Assembly: GCF_902477725.1 (NCBI RefSeq)
Contig: NZ_CABSIF010000004.1
Span: 218,125 to 282,124 of the forward strand
Direction: 5' to 3'
Source: an uncultured Desulfovibrio sp.
GTDB taxonomy: Bacteria; Desulfobacterota; Desulfovibrionia; Desulfovibrionales; Desulfovibrionaceae
DNA length: 64,000 nucleotides
Made by a program: the position numbers and the translations under genes. The notes beneath the pieces were generated by a model. It worked only from the letters and a program-made list of their open reading frames with translations, was not told where the DNA came from and did not search any database. Below are positions 32,593-41,426 of this stretch, piece after piece. The number at the start of each line of letters is the position of its first letter. Positions within the stretch are counted from its first letter, which is position 1.

Positions 32593-33050
32593 TCGGTATG
32601 CGGGCAACTTAAACCTGTTTAACGCAGCTTTGCTGTTGATAAAATTTTGCGATAACTGTTGATTGTGATTTTTTTTATGTGATAATAAAAATATAGCTAT
32701 ATGTATGTGGCAATAGTTAGCATTATTGTATTTTTATAACGGCTTGTTGTTGCGTTATTATTTGTGTTTTGTGCTGTATTGTTGTCTGTGTACTTGTTAT
32801 TCTCTGATAAATTTGAAATCATTAAAATGAAGTAATCAGAAGTGCTTTTTAAATTATGGCTGTTGTTTTTTTTGATAATAGTCAGCATTTGTTATTAACG
32901 GTGCATCTGTAAATAATAAATGGGAAAGTATTTGTTTCATTAAAAGTGGCGCGAAGAGCTGCGTTAGGCTGAACACCCTGCGAATTTCTGTCAGATTTGA
33001 ATGCAGGGTAGTCGCGATTATAAATTTCAGTTTGACAATTGGGGGAATGC
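32593..33050. other. AT-rich spacer before the PilZ gene
   Basis: About 460 bases of low GC content with no coding potential that I trust; the only open frame (minus, 32697-32888) is Asn/Thr-rich and lacks a ribosome site. The promoter of the downstream gene is not obvious. A GG...GC pair near 32946-32962 is one base too far apart for a sigma-54 promoter. Confidence 0.4.
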
Positions 33051-34040
33051 ATGAAGTTTCTCAGAACAATTGTTGACTTTTTCTGGAGGGCATCGCTCCG
33101 GTTTCGATCCGTTCAACCCGGTAAAATCTTTGTGGTCGCACAAAGGGACTATTTGTTATTGCGGCTCTTTTTTGTAGACAGACAACGCCAGCTTGAAAAT
33201 GTTGCCTGCGATGTTCTGTATATTTCACCACAAAAAATATTGCTCAAATCAAACAAGCGTTTTTTGCCTGATATTCTTAAAGGAGAGCGCTGTAGTCTGT
33301 ATGTAAAAGTACCTCATGCAATAGCTGAAAAATATCTTGGAATTTCATATCCTGCAATCAGGCATGGTTTCATTTTTAAAACACGAATCATCGCAAATTT
33401 TATAGATACAGAATCAAAGCAGTGCCTTGTTGAAGTTTCCATGCCTAAAACATATGTGCAGCGTGATCTGCAGCGACATGAGCGTGTAGGTCTCACGCCT
33501 CTGATGCTCAAAAAAAGTTCTCTGTGGATTTGCAACAAGCAGTTGCCTAAATCTGTGAATGACATGAATGAGACGAGTTCTGGATTTTTTGGTGACAATA
33601 TATGTTCTGCTGTACAGGTTGTGAATCTGTCCGCAGGTGGATTAAGAGTGCAACTTGATAATCTTAAAGGTTTTGAAAATCCCCGCAGTGAGTTAAACAA
33701 GCCAGTTGTGTTGCATCTTGTATTGTACAAGACCTCACGCAAGGAACTGTCAGTGTGGGCAGTATGTTCTTGTGTCAAAGTCCATTTCAGCCCGAGCCTG
33801 AAAATACTGACATTTTTCTTGAAATATGTGCGGGAATGGGATGATCCAGATGAGGGCGGCGTGGGCTGGAAAGCCGTTGACCGCGATGGAATTTCGGACA
33901 TTGAGTCCTGGGTGGACAACGACTATTCTATGCTGCTTGATAAAAACCACATGATTTCTGAGGAATTATGCCGCTGTTTTGGCCTTGATCCTGTCTCCGT
34001 ATGCCGGGAAGGCATCGCAAGGCGTTCCCACAGTGCCTGA
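33051..34040 (+). CDS. PilZ-domain protein, probable c-di-GMP receptor
   Basis: A 329-residue protein. The central part has RDLQRHERVG and, about 60 residues on, VVNLSAGGLRVQL, matching the RxxxR and (D/N)xSxxG motifs of PilZ domains. The N-terminal 110 residues resemble the YcgR-N type partner domain. The spacing between the two motifs is longer than usual because of an insert (NKQLPKSVND...). GC content is clearly lower than in its neighbours and codon choice differs, suggesting transfer or relaxed selection. GGGGGA precedes ATG 33051. No motility or biofilm gene is adjacent. Confidence 0.7.
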   Translation: MKFLRTIVDFFWRASLRFRSVQPGKIFVVAQRDYLLLRLFFVDRQRQLENVACDVLYISPQKILLKSNKRFLPDILKGERCSLYVKVPHAIAEKYLGISYPAIRHGFIFKTRIIANFIDTESKQCLVEVSMPKTYVQRDLQRHERVGLTPLMLKKSSLWICNKQLPKSVNDMNETSSGFFGDNICSAVQVVNLSAGGLRVQLDNLKGFENPRSELNKPVVLHLVLYKTSRKELSVWAVCSCVKVHFSPSLKILTFFLKYVREWDDPDEGGVGWKAVDRDGISDIESWVDNDYSMLLDKNHMISEELCRCFGLDPVSVCREGIARRSHSA

Positions 34041-34099
34041 GTTCCTGCACTACAGGAAGACAGTTTATTGGTTCAATGGGTTATAGACCATTGTAATCT

Positions 34100-35518
34100 C
34101 TAACCTTGCAGCTTTTCACTCCCCCCGGTCATTCTGCGCATTTTGCGTTGCAGGGTGCGCAGGTTCAGCCCCAGCTCTTCTGCAGCTTTGCCCCTGTGCC
34201 AGCGGCACTTTTCAAGCGCCTGCCGGATCATACGTTCTTCAAGTTGCAGCACTGCCTGATCAAGGCTGATGCCCTGGGGTGTGTTGAGCAGCAGGTCGGC
34301 CCGACCAGCGTCCCCCAGCGAGAGAAGCGCCTCGTCGCCAAAGGCAAGGTACCGGTCAAGAAAGTTGTGCAGTTCACGCACGTTGCCGGGCCAGTCGTAC
34401 TGCTCCACGGCCAGTCGCACATGGGGCGGCAGAATAAGGTTCAGGCCTCGCTTTTCAAGCCACGCCTCCACCAATAGGGCAATGTCGCCGTGACGTTCGC
34501 GCAGGGGCGGCAGGGTGATGGAAAGCACGTTGACGCGGTAATAAAAATCGGAGCGCATGGTTTTTTCGCGCACCATTTTTGCAAGATCCTGGTTGGTTGC
34601 CGCAATAAGGCGGAAGGATGATTCCTTGGGCGTATTGCCGCCCACAGGAGTGTACATCTTGTTTTCAATGGCTCTGAGCAGCTTGACCTGTAGATGCAAG
34701 GGCAGTTCGCCTATTTCGTCCAGAAACAGCGTGCCGCCGTTGGCCGCGCCTATGTAGCCCTCTTTATTGGCATGCGCGCCGGAAAAAGCCCCCTTCACGT
34801 GCCCGAAAAATTCACTCTCCAGCAGTTGCTCGGGGATTGCGCCGCAGTTTACCGGCACGTAACGGCCCTTGCGCCCGCTGTATTCATGAATGCTCTTGGC
34901 GGCAAGGTCTTTGCCGCAGCCGGTTTCACCGTAAATGATGACGTTTGAATCTGTTTCTGCCGCCTTGAGAATCTGGCTGTATACTCGGCGCATGGGCTCG
35001 CTTTTGCCCACAATGTTGCCAAGGCCGTAAAGATTGATAACAGAGGTTCGCAGCTCTCTATTTTCTTCGCGCAGGGCCATTTCCTGAAATTTTTGCTCGC
35101 TCACGTCCATGATCAGGCCTTCGAGATACCGCAGAACGCCCGAATCATCGTACACGCCCTCCCCCTGATCCCACAGCCATTTGACGCGCCCAGACGGCAG
35201 TAAAAGCCGGTACATGACCTGATATGGCTCATGGGCGACAATACTGTCGCGGATGGCTTTGCGGCTGGGGCCGAGGTCATCGGGGTGGGTCATCAGTTCA
35301 ATGGTGTTGTGGTGGTCAAGCACCATGTCTTCGGCTGGCACCCCCAGCAACTCGTAGCTGCCACGACTTACAAACTCCAGTTCATACTGGAGATAATCAC
35401 TTTCCGGCGCGTCGATATTGAGAACGCGGCAGCGATAGGCCATGCCGGGCAGGTGATTGAGCAGGCGGCGATAGCTTTTTTCCACATTAATGGGGGGAAC
35501 TGGGGGCGATGAAAGCAT
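34100..35518 (-). CDS. Sigma-54-dependent PAS enhancer-binding regulator
   Basis: A 472-residue activator. A PAS domain covers about residues 15-145. The AAA+ domain has Walker A GETGCGKD (197-204), the sigma-54 contact loop GAFSGA (243-248, with Ser for the usual Thr), and Walker B GGTLFLDEIG (261-270). The C-terminus has a Fis-type helix-turn-helix (KAAEELGLNLRTLQRKM). There is no receiver domain, so a ligand bound by PAS probably controls it. ATG 35518 is preferred; an open frame reaching 35638 would run through the enhancer dyad. It is divergent to the OsmC operon and is the obvious regulator of the four nearby sigma-54 units. Confidence 0.92.
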   Translation of the reverse strand: MLSSPPVPPINVEKSYRRLLNHLPGMAYRCRVLNIDAPESDYLQYELEFVSRGSYELLGVPAEDMVLDHHNTIELMTHPDDLGPSRKAIRDSIVAHEPYQVMYRLLLPSGRVKWLWDQGEGVYDDSGVLRYLEGLIMDVSEQKFQEMALREENRELRTSVINLYGLGNIVGKSEPMRRVYSQILKAAETDSNVIIYGETGCGKDLAAKSIHEYSGRKGRYVPVNCGAIPEQLLESEFFGHVKGAFSGAHANKEGYIGAANGGTLFLDEIGELPLHLQVKLLRAIENKMYTPVGGNTPKESSFRLIAATNQDLAKMVREKTMRSDFYYRVNVLSITLPPLRERHGDIALLVEAWLEKRGLNLILPPHVRLAVEQYDWPGNVRELHNFLDRYLAFGDEALLSLGDAGRADLLLNTPQGISLDQAVLQLEERMIRQALEKCRWHRGKAAEELGLNLRTLQRKMRRMTGGSEKLQG

Positions 35519-35540
35519 GTGGCGGCAACCTTGCAAAAAA

Positions 35541-35567
35541 TGTCGTTTGTCGCGACACAAATGTCGC
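35541..35567. promoter_or_regulatory. Enhancer-like dyads upstream of the OsmC operon
   Basis: TGTCGTTTGTCGCGACA (35541-35557) is TGTCG-N7-CGACA, with a second TGTCGC half at 35562. The pair is 21 bases apart, two helical turns. It is about 115-130 bases from the predicted start of the OsmC operon and directly upstream of the regulator gene, so it may also allow autocontrol. Confidence 0.65.
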
Positions 35568-35643
35568 TTCCGGGCCGGGATACTAGCGGCATGTGCCATA
35601 AAACACAAGCGCGGATGGCGTTGTGAAGCCAAGGGCAATCTGA

Positions 35644-35659
35644 TGGCACTATTAGTGCA
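35644..35659 (+). promoter_or_regulatory. Sigma-54 promoter of the OsmC-Lpd-GcvH operon
   Basis: TGGCACTATTAGTGCA has GG and GC in perfect -24/-12 register. The expected start is near 35671, about 50 bases before the OsmC ATG. Confidence 0.8.
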
Positions 35660-35723
35660 ATAGGCAGGCCAAATCGCGCGGGGGCAGAGTGCTCTTGCGT
35701 TTTTTCAGCCTGGAGGCTTTGAA

Positions 35724-36161
35724 ATGTCACATGAACTCAGTGTTTCTCTCTGCCGCCGCGGCGGCAAGGTGGATCTGGATATGGAGAGCGGCGCCTTTGG
35801 CGTGCTCACCATAGACGGTGAAAAGATTCCGCCCGAAGAACGTTCCGGCACGGCCAAAAAGCTCCTGGCCGCCTCTGCCCTGTACTGCTATTGCGCTGCT
35901 TTGGACAAAGCCCTGGATACGCGCAATGCCAAGTACGACAAAATCGAGGCCAAGGCCACGTTGCACACAGGCACCGATGATCTGGGCCGGGGCAGGGTAA
36001 CGGGCATTGATATCGATGTTACCGTGCATCTGGATGAAGAGTACGAATTCATTTTTGACCGTGTGGAAAAGATCATGCGTCAAGGCTGCCTGGTCACGGG
36101 TTCGCTGGAGGCCGCCTTCCCCGTGAAGTACAACCTCAGGCTCGCCGACGACGAGGATTAG
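35724..36161 (+). CDS. OsmC/Ohr-family thiol peroxidase-like protein
   Basis: A 145-residue OsmC-fold protein. AKKLLAASALYCYCAALDKAL carries Cys55 and Cys57, and IMRQGCLVTGSLEAAFPV carries Cys122, matching the two-cysteine layout of OsmC/Ohr peroxidases (the second helix usually has CPxS). These enzymes reduce organic hydroperoxides, and Ohr is known to take electrons from lipoyl groups and lipoamide dehydrogenase. The next two genes are exactly those partners. GGAGG precedes the ATG. First gene of a sigma-54 operon. Confidence 0.82.
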   Translation: MSHELSVSLCRRGGKVDLDMESGAFGVLTIDGEKIPPEERSGTAKKLLAASALYCYCAALDKALDTRNAKYDKIEAKATLHTGTDDLGRGRVTGIDIDVTVHLDEEYEFIFDRVEKIMRQGCLVTGSLEAAFPVKYNLRLADDED

Positions 36162-36169
36162 GAGCCCGC

Positions 36170-37597
36170 ATGTCCGACCAGAAAAAAAGCATGATCGTTG
36201 TGGGCGGCGGCCCTGGCGGTTACACGGCGGCTTTTGCGGCCGCCAAGGCCGGAATGGCCGTAACCCTCGTGGAGTGCGCCGAACTTGGCGGCACCTGCCT
36301 CAACAACGGTTGCATACCCACCAAGACTATCAAGTCGTCTGCGGAAGCGCTGGAGATTGCCCAACAGGCGGTGCAGTTCGGCGTCAAGATTGAAGGCGGC
36401 GTCAGCATTGACCCGCAGGCCGTCTACGAGCGCAAGGAGCGCGTTTGCGCCACCCTGCGTTCGGGCCTTGAAAAAACCTGCGCCGCCCTGGGCGTAACCC
36501 TGGTGCGCGGCAAGGGGCGTCTGCTTTGCGGCGGCGCGGTGGAGGTGACCGGCAACGGCGCAAGCTCAAGTCTTTCAGCGGATTACGTCATACTGGCAAC
36601 GGGTTCGCATCCTGTGAACCTGCCGGGCCTTACAGCCGACCACAAACGCATTCTCACCAGCGACGATGCTCTCAAGCTCACGCATGTGCCTGCCTCCATC
36701 ATCATTGTGGGTGGCGGCGTCATTGGCTGCGAGCTGGCCTGCATCTATCGGGCTTTTGGCTCCGCTGTCACAGTGATTGAAGGGCAGGACAGGATATTGC
36801 CCCTGCCTTCGGTGGATGCCGACATCAGCACGTTGCTCCAGCGCGAGATGAAAAAGCGCCGCATTGCCTGCGAACTCGGGCAAACGCTCACCCATGTGCG
36901 CGTGGATGAAAACGGCGTCAGCGGCGTACTTGCGCCATCGCCCTTTGTGAGCGGCGCGCCCGCGAGGCCCGAGCGCCCCATCAGCGCCGAGATGGTGCTT
37001 GTTTCTGTGGGCCGCGCCTCCATGACCGCCGGGCTTGGCCTCAAGGAAGCCGGTGTTGCCACGGACGAACGCGGCTGGATACGCGCTGATGAATACATGC
37101 GCACATCCCTGCCCGACGTGTATGCCATTGGCGATGCCCTTGGCCCTGCGCGCGTCATGCTGGCCCATGTGGCTGCCGCCGAAGCTCTTTGCGCCGTTAA
37201 CGACTGCCTGACCGGCGGCAAGGGCGCTCCCATGGATTACCGTTTTGTACCTTCGGCCATCTTCACCTCGCCGGAAATCGGCTGCGTGGGTATGAGCGAG
37301 CAGCAGGCGCGCGATGCGGGCTATGAGGTCAAAACCTCGGTTGTGCAGGTGCGCGAACTTGGCAAGGCTCAGGCTATGGGCGCGCTGCCCGGCTTCTGCA
37401 AGCTGGTGGCGGATGCCAGCGACGGCACCCTGCTGGGCGCGCACATGGCTGGCGCGCACGCCACCGACCTTATTGCCGAAACAACTCTGGCTTTGCGCAT
37501 GGGCGCTTCCATCAACGACATAGCCACCACCATTCACGCCCACCCCACGCTGGCCGAAGCCATTGGCGACGCTGCCCTGCGTATGGAAGAGGAGTAG
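36170..37597 (+). CDS. lpdA: Dihydrolipoyl dehydrogenase
   Basis: A 475-residue flavoprotein disulfide reductase. It shows the FAD motif IVVGGGPGGYTAA, the redox pair GGTCLNNGC (Cys43, Cys48), the NAD site IIIVGGGVIGCELA, ADEYMRTSLPDVYAIGD, and the catalytic His458-Glu463 (HAHPTLAE). It oxidises dihydrolipoyl groups with NAD+, or runs in reverse. There are no pyruvate dehydrogenase or glycine cleavage P/T genes nearby; its partners appear to be the OsmC and GcvH-like proteins. It starts eight bases after the OsmC stop. Confidence 0.93.
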   Translation: MSDQKKSMIVVGGGPGGYTAAFAAAKAGMAVTLVECAELGGTCLNNGCIPTKTIKSSAEALEIAQQAVQFGVKIEGGVSIDPQAVYERKERVCATLRSGLEKTCAALGVTLVRGKGRLLCGGAVEVTGNGASSSLSADYVILATGSHPVNLPGLTADHKRILTSDDALKLTHVPASIIIVGGGVIGCELACIYRAFGSAVTVIEGQDRILPLPSVDADISTLLQREMKKRRIACELGQTLTHVRVDENGVSGVLAPSPFVSGAPARPERPISAEMVLVSVGRASMTAGLGLKEAGVATDERGWIRADEYMRTSLPDVYAIGDALGPARVMLAHVAAAEALCAVNDCLTGGKGAPMDYRFVPSAIFTSPEIGCVGMSEQQARDAGYEVKTSVVQVRELGKAQAMGALPGFCKLVADASDGTLLGAHMAGAHATDLIAETTLALRMGASINDIATTIHAHPTLAEAIGDAALRMEEE

Positions 37598-37601
37598 TAT
37601 C

Positions 37602-38003
37602 ATGAAAGATCTTGACCAATTGGCTTTGCCCGAAAACCTGCGCTATACCGACGAACACGTGTGGCTGTGCGTGGAAGGCGAAACCGCCACCGTAGGCATC
37701 AGCGACTTTGCCCAGGATCAGCTTGGCGAGATCGCTTTTGTTGATCTGCCCGCCGTGGGTACAACATACAAAAACGGTCAGGAATTCGGCACCGTTGAAT
37801 CGCTGAAGTCCGTCAACGCCCTGTTCATGCCGGTTGCCGGGTCAGTGCTTGAAGTGAATGAAACGCTGGAAAGCACGCCCACCCTCGTCAATGCCAAGCC
37901 CTACAACGAAGGCTGGATGCTGCGCATCCGTATGGACGACCCTGCCGAGGCAACAGCTCTGGCCGACAGCGCCGCCTACCTCAACCTTTTGCGCAAGGGC
38001 TAA
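37602..38003 (+). CDS. gcvH: GcvH-like lipoyl carrier protein
   Basis: A 133-residue member of the glycine cleavage H family. The lipoylation site is GTVESLKSVNALFMPVAG with Lys69. RYTDEHVWL and LGEIAFVDLPAVGTTY are typical H-protein segments. It is separated from its usual partners (no gcvT or gcvP in this operon), so it probably serves as a small lipoyl electron carrier for the neighbouring Lpd and OsmC. ATG 37602 with GGAG upstream gives a normal length. Confidence 0.93.
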   Translation: MKDLDQLALPENLRYTDEHVWLCVEGETATVGISDFAQDQLGEIAFVDLPAVGTTYKNGQEFGTVESLKSVNALFMPVAGSVLEVNETLESTPTLVNAKPYNEGWMLRIRMDDPAEATALADSAAYLNLLRKG

Positions 38004-38014
38004 GAGGCAAAGCG

Positions 38015-39079
38015 GTGAAAGGCCCTTCCGGCAACGGCCCGAAAAGCGACAGGGGCGTGTGCAGCACCTCTGCGCGGGATGCGGCATACGTACGCAAGGG
38101 GCTTTTTCTCGCTGCGCTGACAGGGGTAATTTTCAGTCTTGATGGCCCTATTCTGAAGCAGGGTCTGGTGAAAGAGCCGTTCAGCATACCTGAATTCTGG
38201 TTGTTGGCCCCCCTGTTTGCCGCAGGCTGTCACGACATCAGCGCGGCCTGTCTTTCTCTTGTCCTCAATGTGGCCCAGGGCAAAGGGCGGGAGGTGTTCC
38301 GCACCTTTTGCAGCAAGCCCGGCAGGTTTTGTATAATGGGCGCTTTTATGGGCGCTCCCCTCGGCATGGGGGGGTACCTGATGGGCATTTCGCTGGCAGG
38401 GCCAGCCTATGCCTTGCCCATTTCCACCCTGTATCCGGCCATCGCAGCGGTGTTGGCGCGCTTTTTTCTGAAAGAGCGCATTTCCGCAAGGGCCATGTGC
38501 GGCCTTGCACTTTGCGTGGCGGGCGCGTTTACCGTGGGCTGGTCCGCGCCGCAGGGCGGGGTGGGCGGTCAGGCCTTTTATCTGGGTCTGGGGTTCGCTT
38601 TTCTGGCTGCCTTCGGCTGGGCGTCGGAAGGCGTGTGTGTTACGGCGGGTATGGATTTTATTGAGCCCGTCGTGGCTCTGAACGTCTATCAGATCGTTTC
38701 CAGCCTGCTGTATGTGCTGGTGATCGTGCCTGCGGCCTTTGTGCTGCTGGAGCGCACCCGGCCCGGTCTGGACGCAGTTGGTCTGCTGATGCAGGCCTTT
38801 GCCAGCCCCGGTTTGCCCTTTTGCATAGCCGCTGGCCTGGTGGGCTGTATTTCATACCGCTGCTGGTACACGGCCATGAACATGACCGGCGTGTGCCGGG
38901 CCATGGCCCTGAACGTGACCTATGCCCTCTGGGGCATACTATTCAGCGCCCTTTTTACCAACGTTACCGTTACCCGTAATCTTGTGGCGGGCGCGGTGGT
39001 GATAGTTGCGGGCATTGTGCTGGTTGTCATGCAGGGCAAGGGGGGAACCGCCTTGCGCCAGGCACAGGATGGGCTGTGA
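38015..39079 (+). CDS. EamA/DMT-family transporter
   Basis: A 354-residue, about ten-helix protein with the two EamA repeats; YALPISTLYPAIAAVLARFFLKERIS ends the first repeat and ATNVTVTRNLVAGAVVIVAGIVLVV-like sequence ends the second. Such exporters or permeases move metabolites or amino acids. It is the fourth gene of the sigma-54 operon, 11 bases after gcvH, with GTG 38015 and AGAGG before it. It may export a product of the pathway. Substrate unknown. Confidence 0.85.
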   Translation: MKGPSGNGPKSDRGVCSTSARDAAYVRKGLFLAALTGVIFSLDGPILKQGLVKEPFSIPEFWLLAPLFAAGCHDISAACLSLVLNVAQGKGREVFRTFCSKPGRFCIMGAFMGAPLGMGGYLMGISLAGPAYALPISTLYPAIAAVLARFFLKERISARAMCGLALCVAGAFTVGWSAPQGGVGGQAFYLGLGFAFLAAFGWASEGVCVTAGMDFIEPVVALNVYQIVSSLLYVLVIVPAAFVLLERTRPGLDAVGLLMQAFASPGLPFCIAAGLVGCISYRCWYTAMNMTGVCRAMALNVTYALWGILFSALFTNVTVTRNLVAGAVVIVAGIVLVVMQGKGGTALRQAQDGL

Positions 39080-39333
39080 TGCGTATCCGGCTGCCTTTGC
39101 GGTTGGCTGTGGGCAGATTGCTGCTGGACGGCATCCCCCGCACGGCCAGTGAGGTGTGCGTGGCCTTGGAACTAGAATACGCGGGCGAAAGGCAGATCAA
39201 TGCGGCGAACATTGAAGCCCAGCTGCAATCCCTCAAGGGTGTGGGTATTGTGATCGTTTGTAATGAATCCGATCAGGGCGTTGCGTACGGAATCACCCCT
39301 GATGGCAGGCAGCGGGTTTTGCGCAATATCTAG
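39079..39333 (+). CDS. Small winged-helix-like protein
   Basis: An 84-residue protein whose ATG overlaps the EamA stop (TGATG). ASEVCVALELEYAGERQINAANIEAQLQSLKGVGIVIV and ITPDGRQRVLRNI suggest a winged helix with a C-terminal beta-hairpin, as in small DNA-binding regulators. I recognise no family. It ends the operon. Confidence 0.55.
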   Translation: MRIRLPLRLAVGRLLLDGIPRTASEVCVALELEYAGERQINAANIEAQLQSLKGVGIVIVCNESDQGVAYGITPDGRQRVLRNI

Positions 39334-39563
39334 CGCAGGGCAGGCCGCGCAAAACGGCAAGCCCGATCAAAACCGGAAAGATCAAACCATCCCCTGCGGA
39401 GGAAAGTGCGACGTAATTGTCACCTCCCTTGTGCGGAGAGATGGGGGGACGAGGGCATCCCGGCAGGGGTTGTTCTTTTATTCCCTAGCGTGGCCTGGAA
39501 AAATCGGGTACAGCGGCCCGCGCAAGCCCCAAATATGCGTGTCAATGGCGGGTGCGTCACATG

Positions 39564-39590
39564 TGTCGCAAAATGCGCGTTCGTGTCGCA
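39564..39590. promoter_or_regulatory. Enhancer-like repeats before the ABC importer operon
   Basis: TGTCGCA is repeated at 39564 and 39584, 20 bases apart (two helical turns). The first is part of a degenerate TGTCG-N7-CGCGT dyad. They lie about 115-140 bases upstream of the predicted start. Confidence 0.5.
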
Positions 39591-39675
39591 ATCAGTGCCG
39601 CAACAAGGGCATGTTGAGTAAAAAATATCCTGCAATAGCTGACGATAAGCGGTTTTTTGCAGGAGTTGTGAAAAA

Positions 39676-39691
39676 TGGTATATATTATGCA
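39676..39691 (+). promoter_or_regulatory. Sigma-54 promoter of the ABC importer operon
   Basis: TGGTATATATTATGCA has GG and GC in exact -24/-12 spacing. Expected start near 39703. Confidence 0.65.
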
Positions 39692-39828
39692 AAATGACTC
39701 ACAAAGAATTTCGAAGCACGCGCAACTATCCCGGCAGCCCATTGGCAGCTTTCAGGGGCGTTTGGCTTCTTTTGAGCACCCGGACGGCAGACCGGGACAT
39801 TTAACAACTCTCACCAAGGAGTGCAGCC

Positions 39829-40593
39829 GTGCAGCAAACCGATGACTGTACCTGTTCCGACGCTAAAATAGCAGTCAGGGATCTAACGAAAATGTATGGG
39901 GATCTTACCGTTCTGGATAAGGTCAACTTTACCATCAAGCGCGGAGAGCTGGTTTGCATAGTCGGGCCTACGGGATGCGGCAAGACAACCTTTCTCAACT
40001 GCATGTCCAAACTTACGGAAACCACCTCCGGCAACATCTACATTGATGGTGAAGTGGCAAATCCGCGCAAGCATAACCTGGCCTTTGTGTTTCAGGAACC
40101 AACGGCTTTGCCGTGGCTTACCGTGGAAGAAAACGTGGCCTATGGCATGCGCATAAAAAAGGTTCCGCCCAAGCAGCTCAGGGAACGCCTTGATATGATC
40201 CTGGAGATGGTGGGCCTGGAAGATACGGCCAAGCTGTATCCCAACCAGGTTTCGGCCAGCATGATGCAGCGTATCGCCGTGGCGCGCGCCTTTGCCGTGA
40301 ACCCTGATCTGCTGCTCATGGATGAACCCTACGGCCAGCTTGACGTGAAGCTGCGCTTCTATCTTGAAGACGAGCTTGTGAAGCTGTGGCAGACCCTCAA
40401 GAGCACCGTGCTTTTTGTTACGCACAACATTGAAGAAGCCGTGTATGTGGCTGACCGCATCCTGGTGCTGAGCCCCAAGCCCACCAAGGTGAGGGCGGAA
40501 GTGGTTGTTGACCTGCCGCGCCCGAGGGATTTCAGGGATCCGCGTTTTGTCGAACTTCGCCGCCAGGTCACAGACCTCATCCGCTGGTGGTAG
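39829..40593 (+). CDS. NitT/TauT-type ABC importer ATPase with degenerate signature motif
   Basis: A 254-residue ATPase. Walker A GPTGCGKTT, Q-loop VFQEP, Walker B LLLMDEPYGQLD and the H-loop VTHNIEEAV are intact. The signature reads NQVSASMMQRIA where LSGGMxQR is expected. It probably pairs with the canonical ATPase encoded at 42318-43085, giving an asymmetric dimer as in other heterodimeric ABC transporters. GTG 39829 follows AAGGAG by eight bases. The family imports nitrate, sulfonates or similar anions. First gene of the operon. Confidence 0.87.
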   Translation: MQQTDDCTCSDAKIAVRDLTKMYGDLTVLDKVNFTIKRGELVCIVGPTGCGKTTFLNCMSKLTETTSGNIYIDGEVANPRKHNLAFVFQEPTALPWLTVEENVAYGMRIKKVPPKQLRERLDMILEMVGLEDTAKLYPNQVSASMMQRIAVARAFAVNPDLLLMDEPYGQLDVKLRFYLEDELVKLWQTLKSTVLFVTHNIEEAVYVADRILVLSPKPTKVRAEVVVDLPRPRDFRDPRFVELRRQVTDLIRWW

Positions 40594-40609
40594 GAAAAAG
40601 GGACAGCTT

Positions 40610-41422
40610 ATGCAATGCAATGAAAAAGTAACCTACCGCAAGCCCATGCGGCTTCGCATCCTGCCGGTTCTGAGCGTTTGTATTTTTCTTGGGGTGTGGC
40701 AGATGTGCGTTGGCCCGGCTGACAGCAACGACTGGCGCATTCCCGGTACGCTGCTCAGCTCGCCGTATGACATTCTGAGCCTCATGTTCGACAAGCTCAC
40801 CAATCCCGCGCCTGACGGCGCAGTGTTGCTGGAGCATGCCTGGACAAGTATGCAGGAAGCCTTTTTGGGCTACGTGCTGGCCCTGATTGTGGGCCTGCCC
40901 CTGGGCCTTGCGATGGGCTGGTTCACCACGGTGCGCGGCCTTGTGCGCCCCATATTTGAAATCATCCGGCCCATTCCGCCGGTTGCCTGGATTCCGCTGA
41001 CCATTTTCTGGTTCGGCATCGGTCTGCCCGGTAAGGTTTTTATCATCTGGCTTTCGGGCATCGTGCCGTGCGTCATCAATACATACACCGGCGTGCGCAT
41101 GACCAACCCCGTACATATTCAGATGGCCAGAACCTATGGCGCTTCCGACTGGCAGATATTTACCTCCATCTGCGTTCCTTCCGCGCTGCCCATGGTGTTT
41201 GGCGCATTGCAGATCGCCCTGGCCTACTGCTGGGTGACCCTGGTTGCCGCTGAACTGCTGGCCGCAGACAAGGGCCTTGGCTACCTCATCACCATCGGCC
41301 GCATGCTTGGCCGTACCGACCTTGTGATGGTGGGCATGGTGAGCGTGGGTATTGCTGGCGCAATCATCGGTTTCATCATTGACAAGATCGAATCCCGGCT
41401 GCTGGCCGGCATCAGGAGATAG
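40610..41422 (+). CDS. NitT/TauT-type ABC importer permease 1
   Basis: A 270-residue membrane subunit with about six helices and the coupling motif MARTYGASDWQIFTSICVPSALP. IRPIPPVAWIPLTIFWFGIG is typical of the SsuC/TauC family. ATG 40610 is chosen because an upstream extension at 40505 overlaps the ATPase gene without similarity. It lies 16 bases after that gene. Confidence 0.88.
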   Translation: MQCNEKVTYRKPMRLRILPVLSVCIFLGVWQMCVGPADSNDWRIPGTLLSSPYDILSLMFDKLTNPAPDGAVLLEHAWTSMQEAFLGYVLALIVGLPLGLAMGWFTTVRGLVRPIFEIIRPIPPVAWIPLTIFWFGIGLPGKVFIIWLSGIVPCVINTYTGVRMTNPVHIQMARTYGASDWQIFTSICVPSALPMVFGALQIALAYCWVTLVAAELLAADKGLGYLITIGRMLGRTDLVMVGMVSVGIAGAIIGFIIDKIESRLLAGIRR

Positions 41423-41426
41423 CGCC

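Larger units (their letters stand above)
39334..39828. other. Spacer between the OsmC operon and ABC importer operon
   Basis: About 495 bases. It holds the enhancer repeats and sigma-54 promoter given separately. Short open frames inside show no recognisable family. I find no clear terminator for the OsmC operon. Confidence 0.45.

Noticed and set aside
32946..32962. GG...GC pair before the PilZ gene as a sigma-54 promoter
   Set aside because: Spacing is one base too long and no enhancer dyad is nearby.
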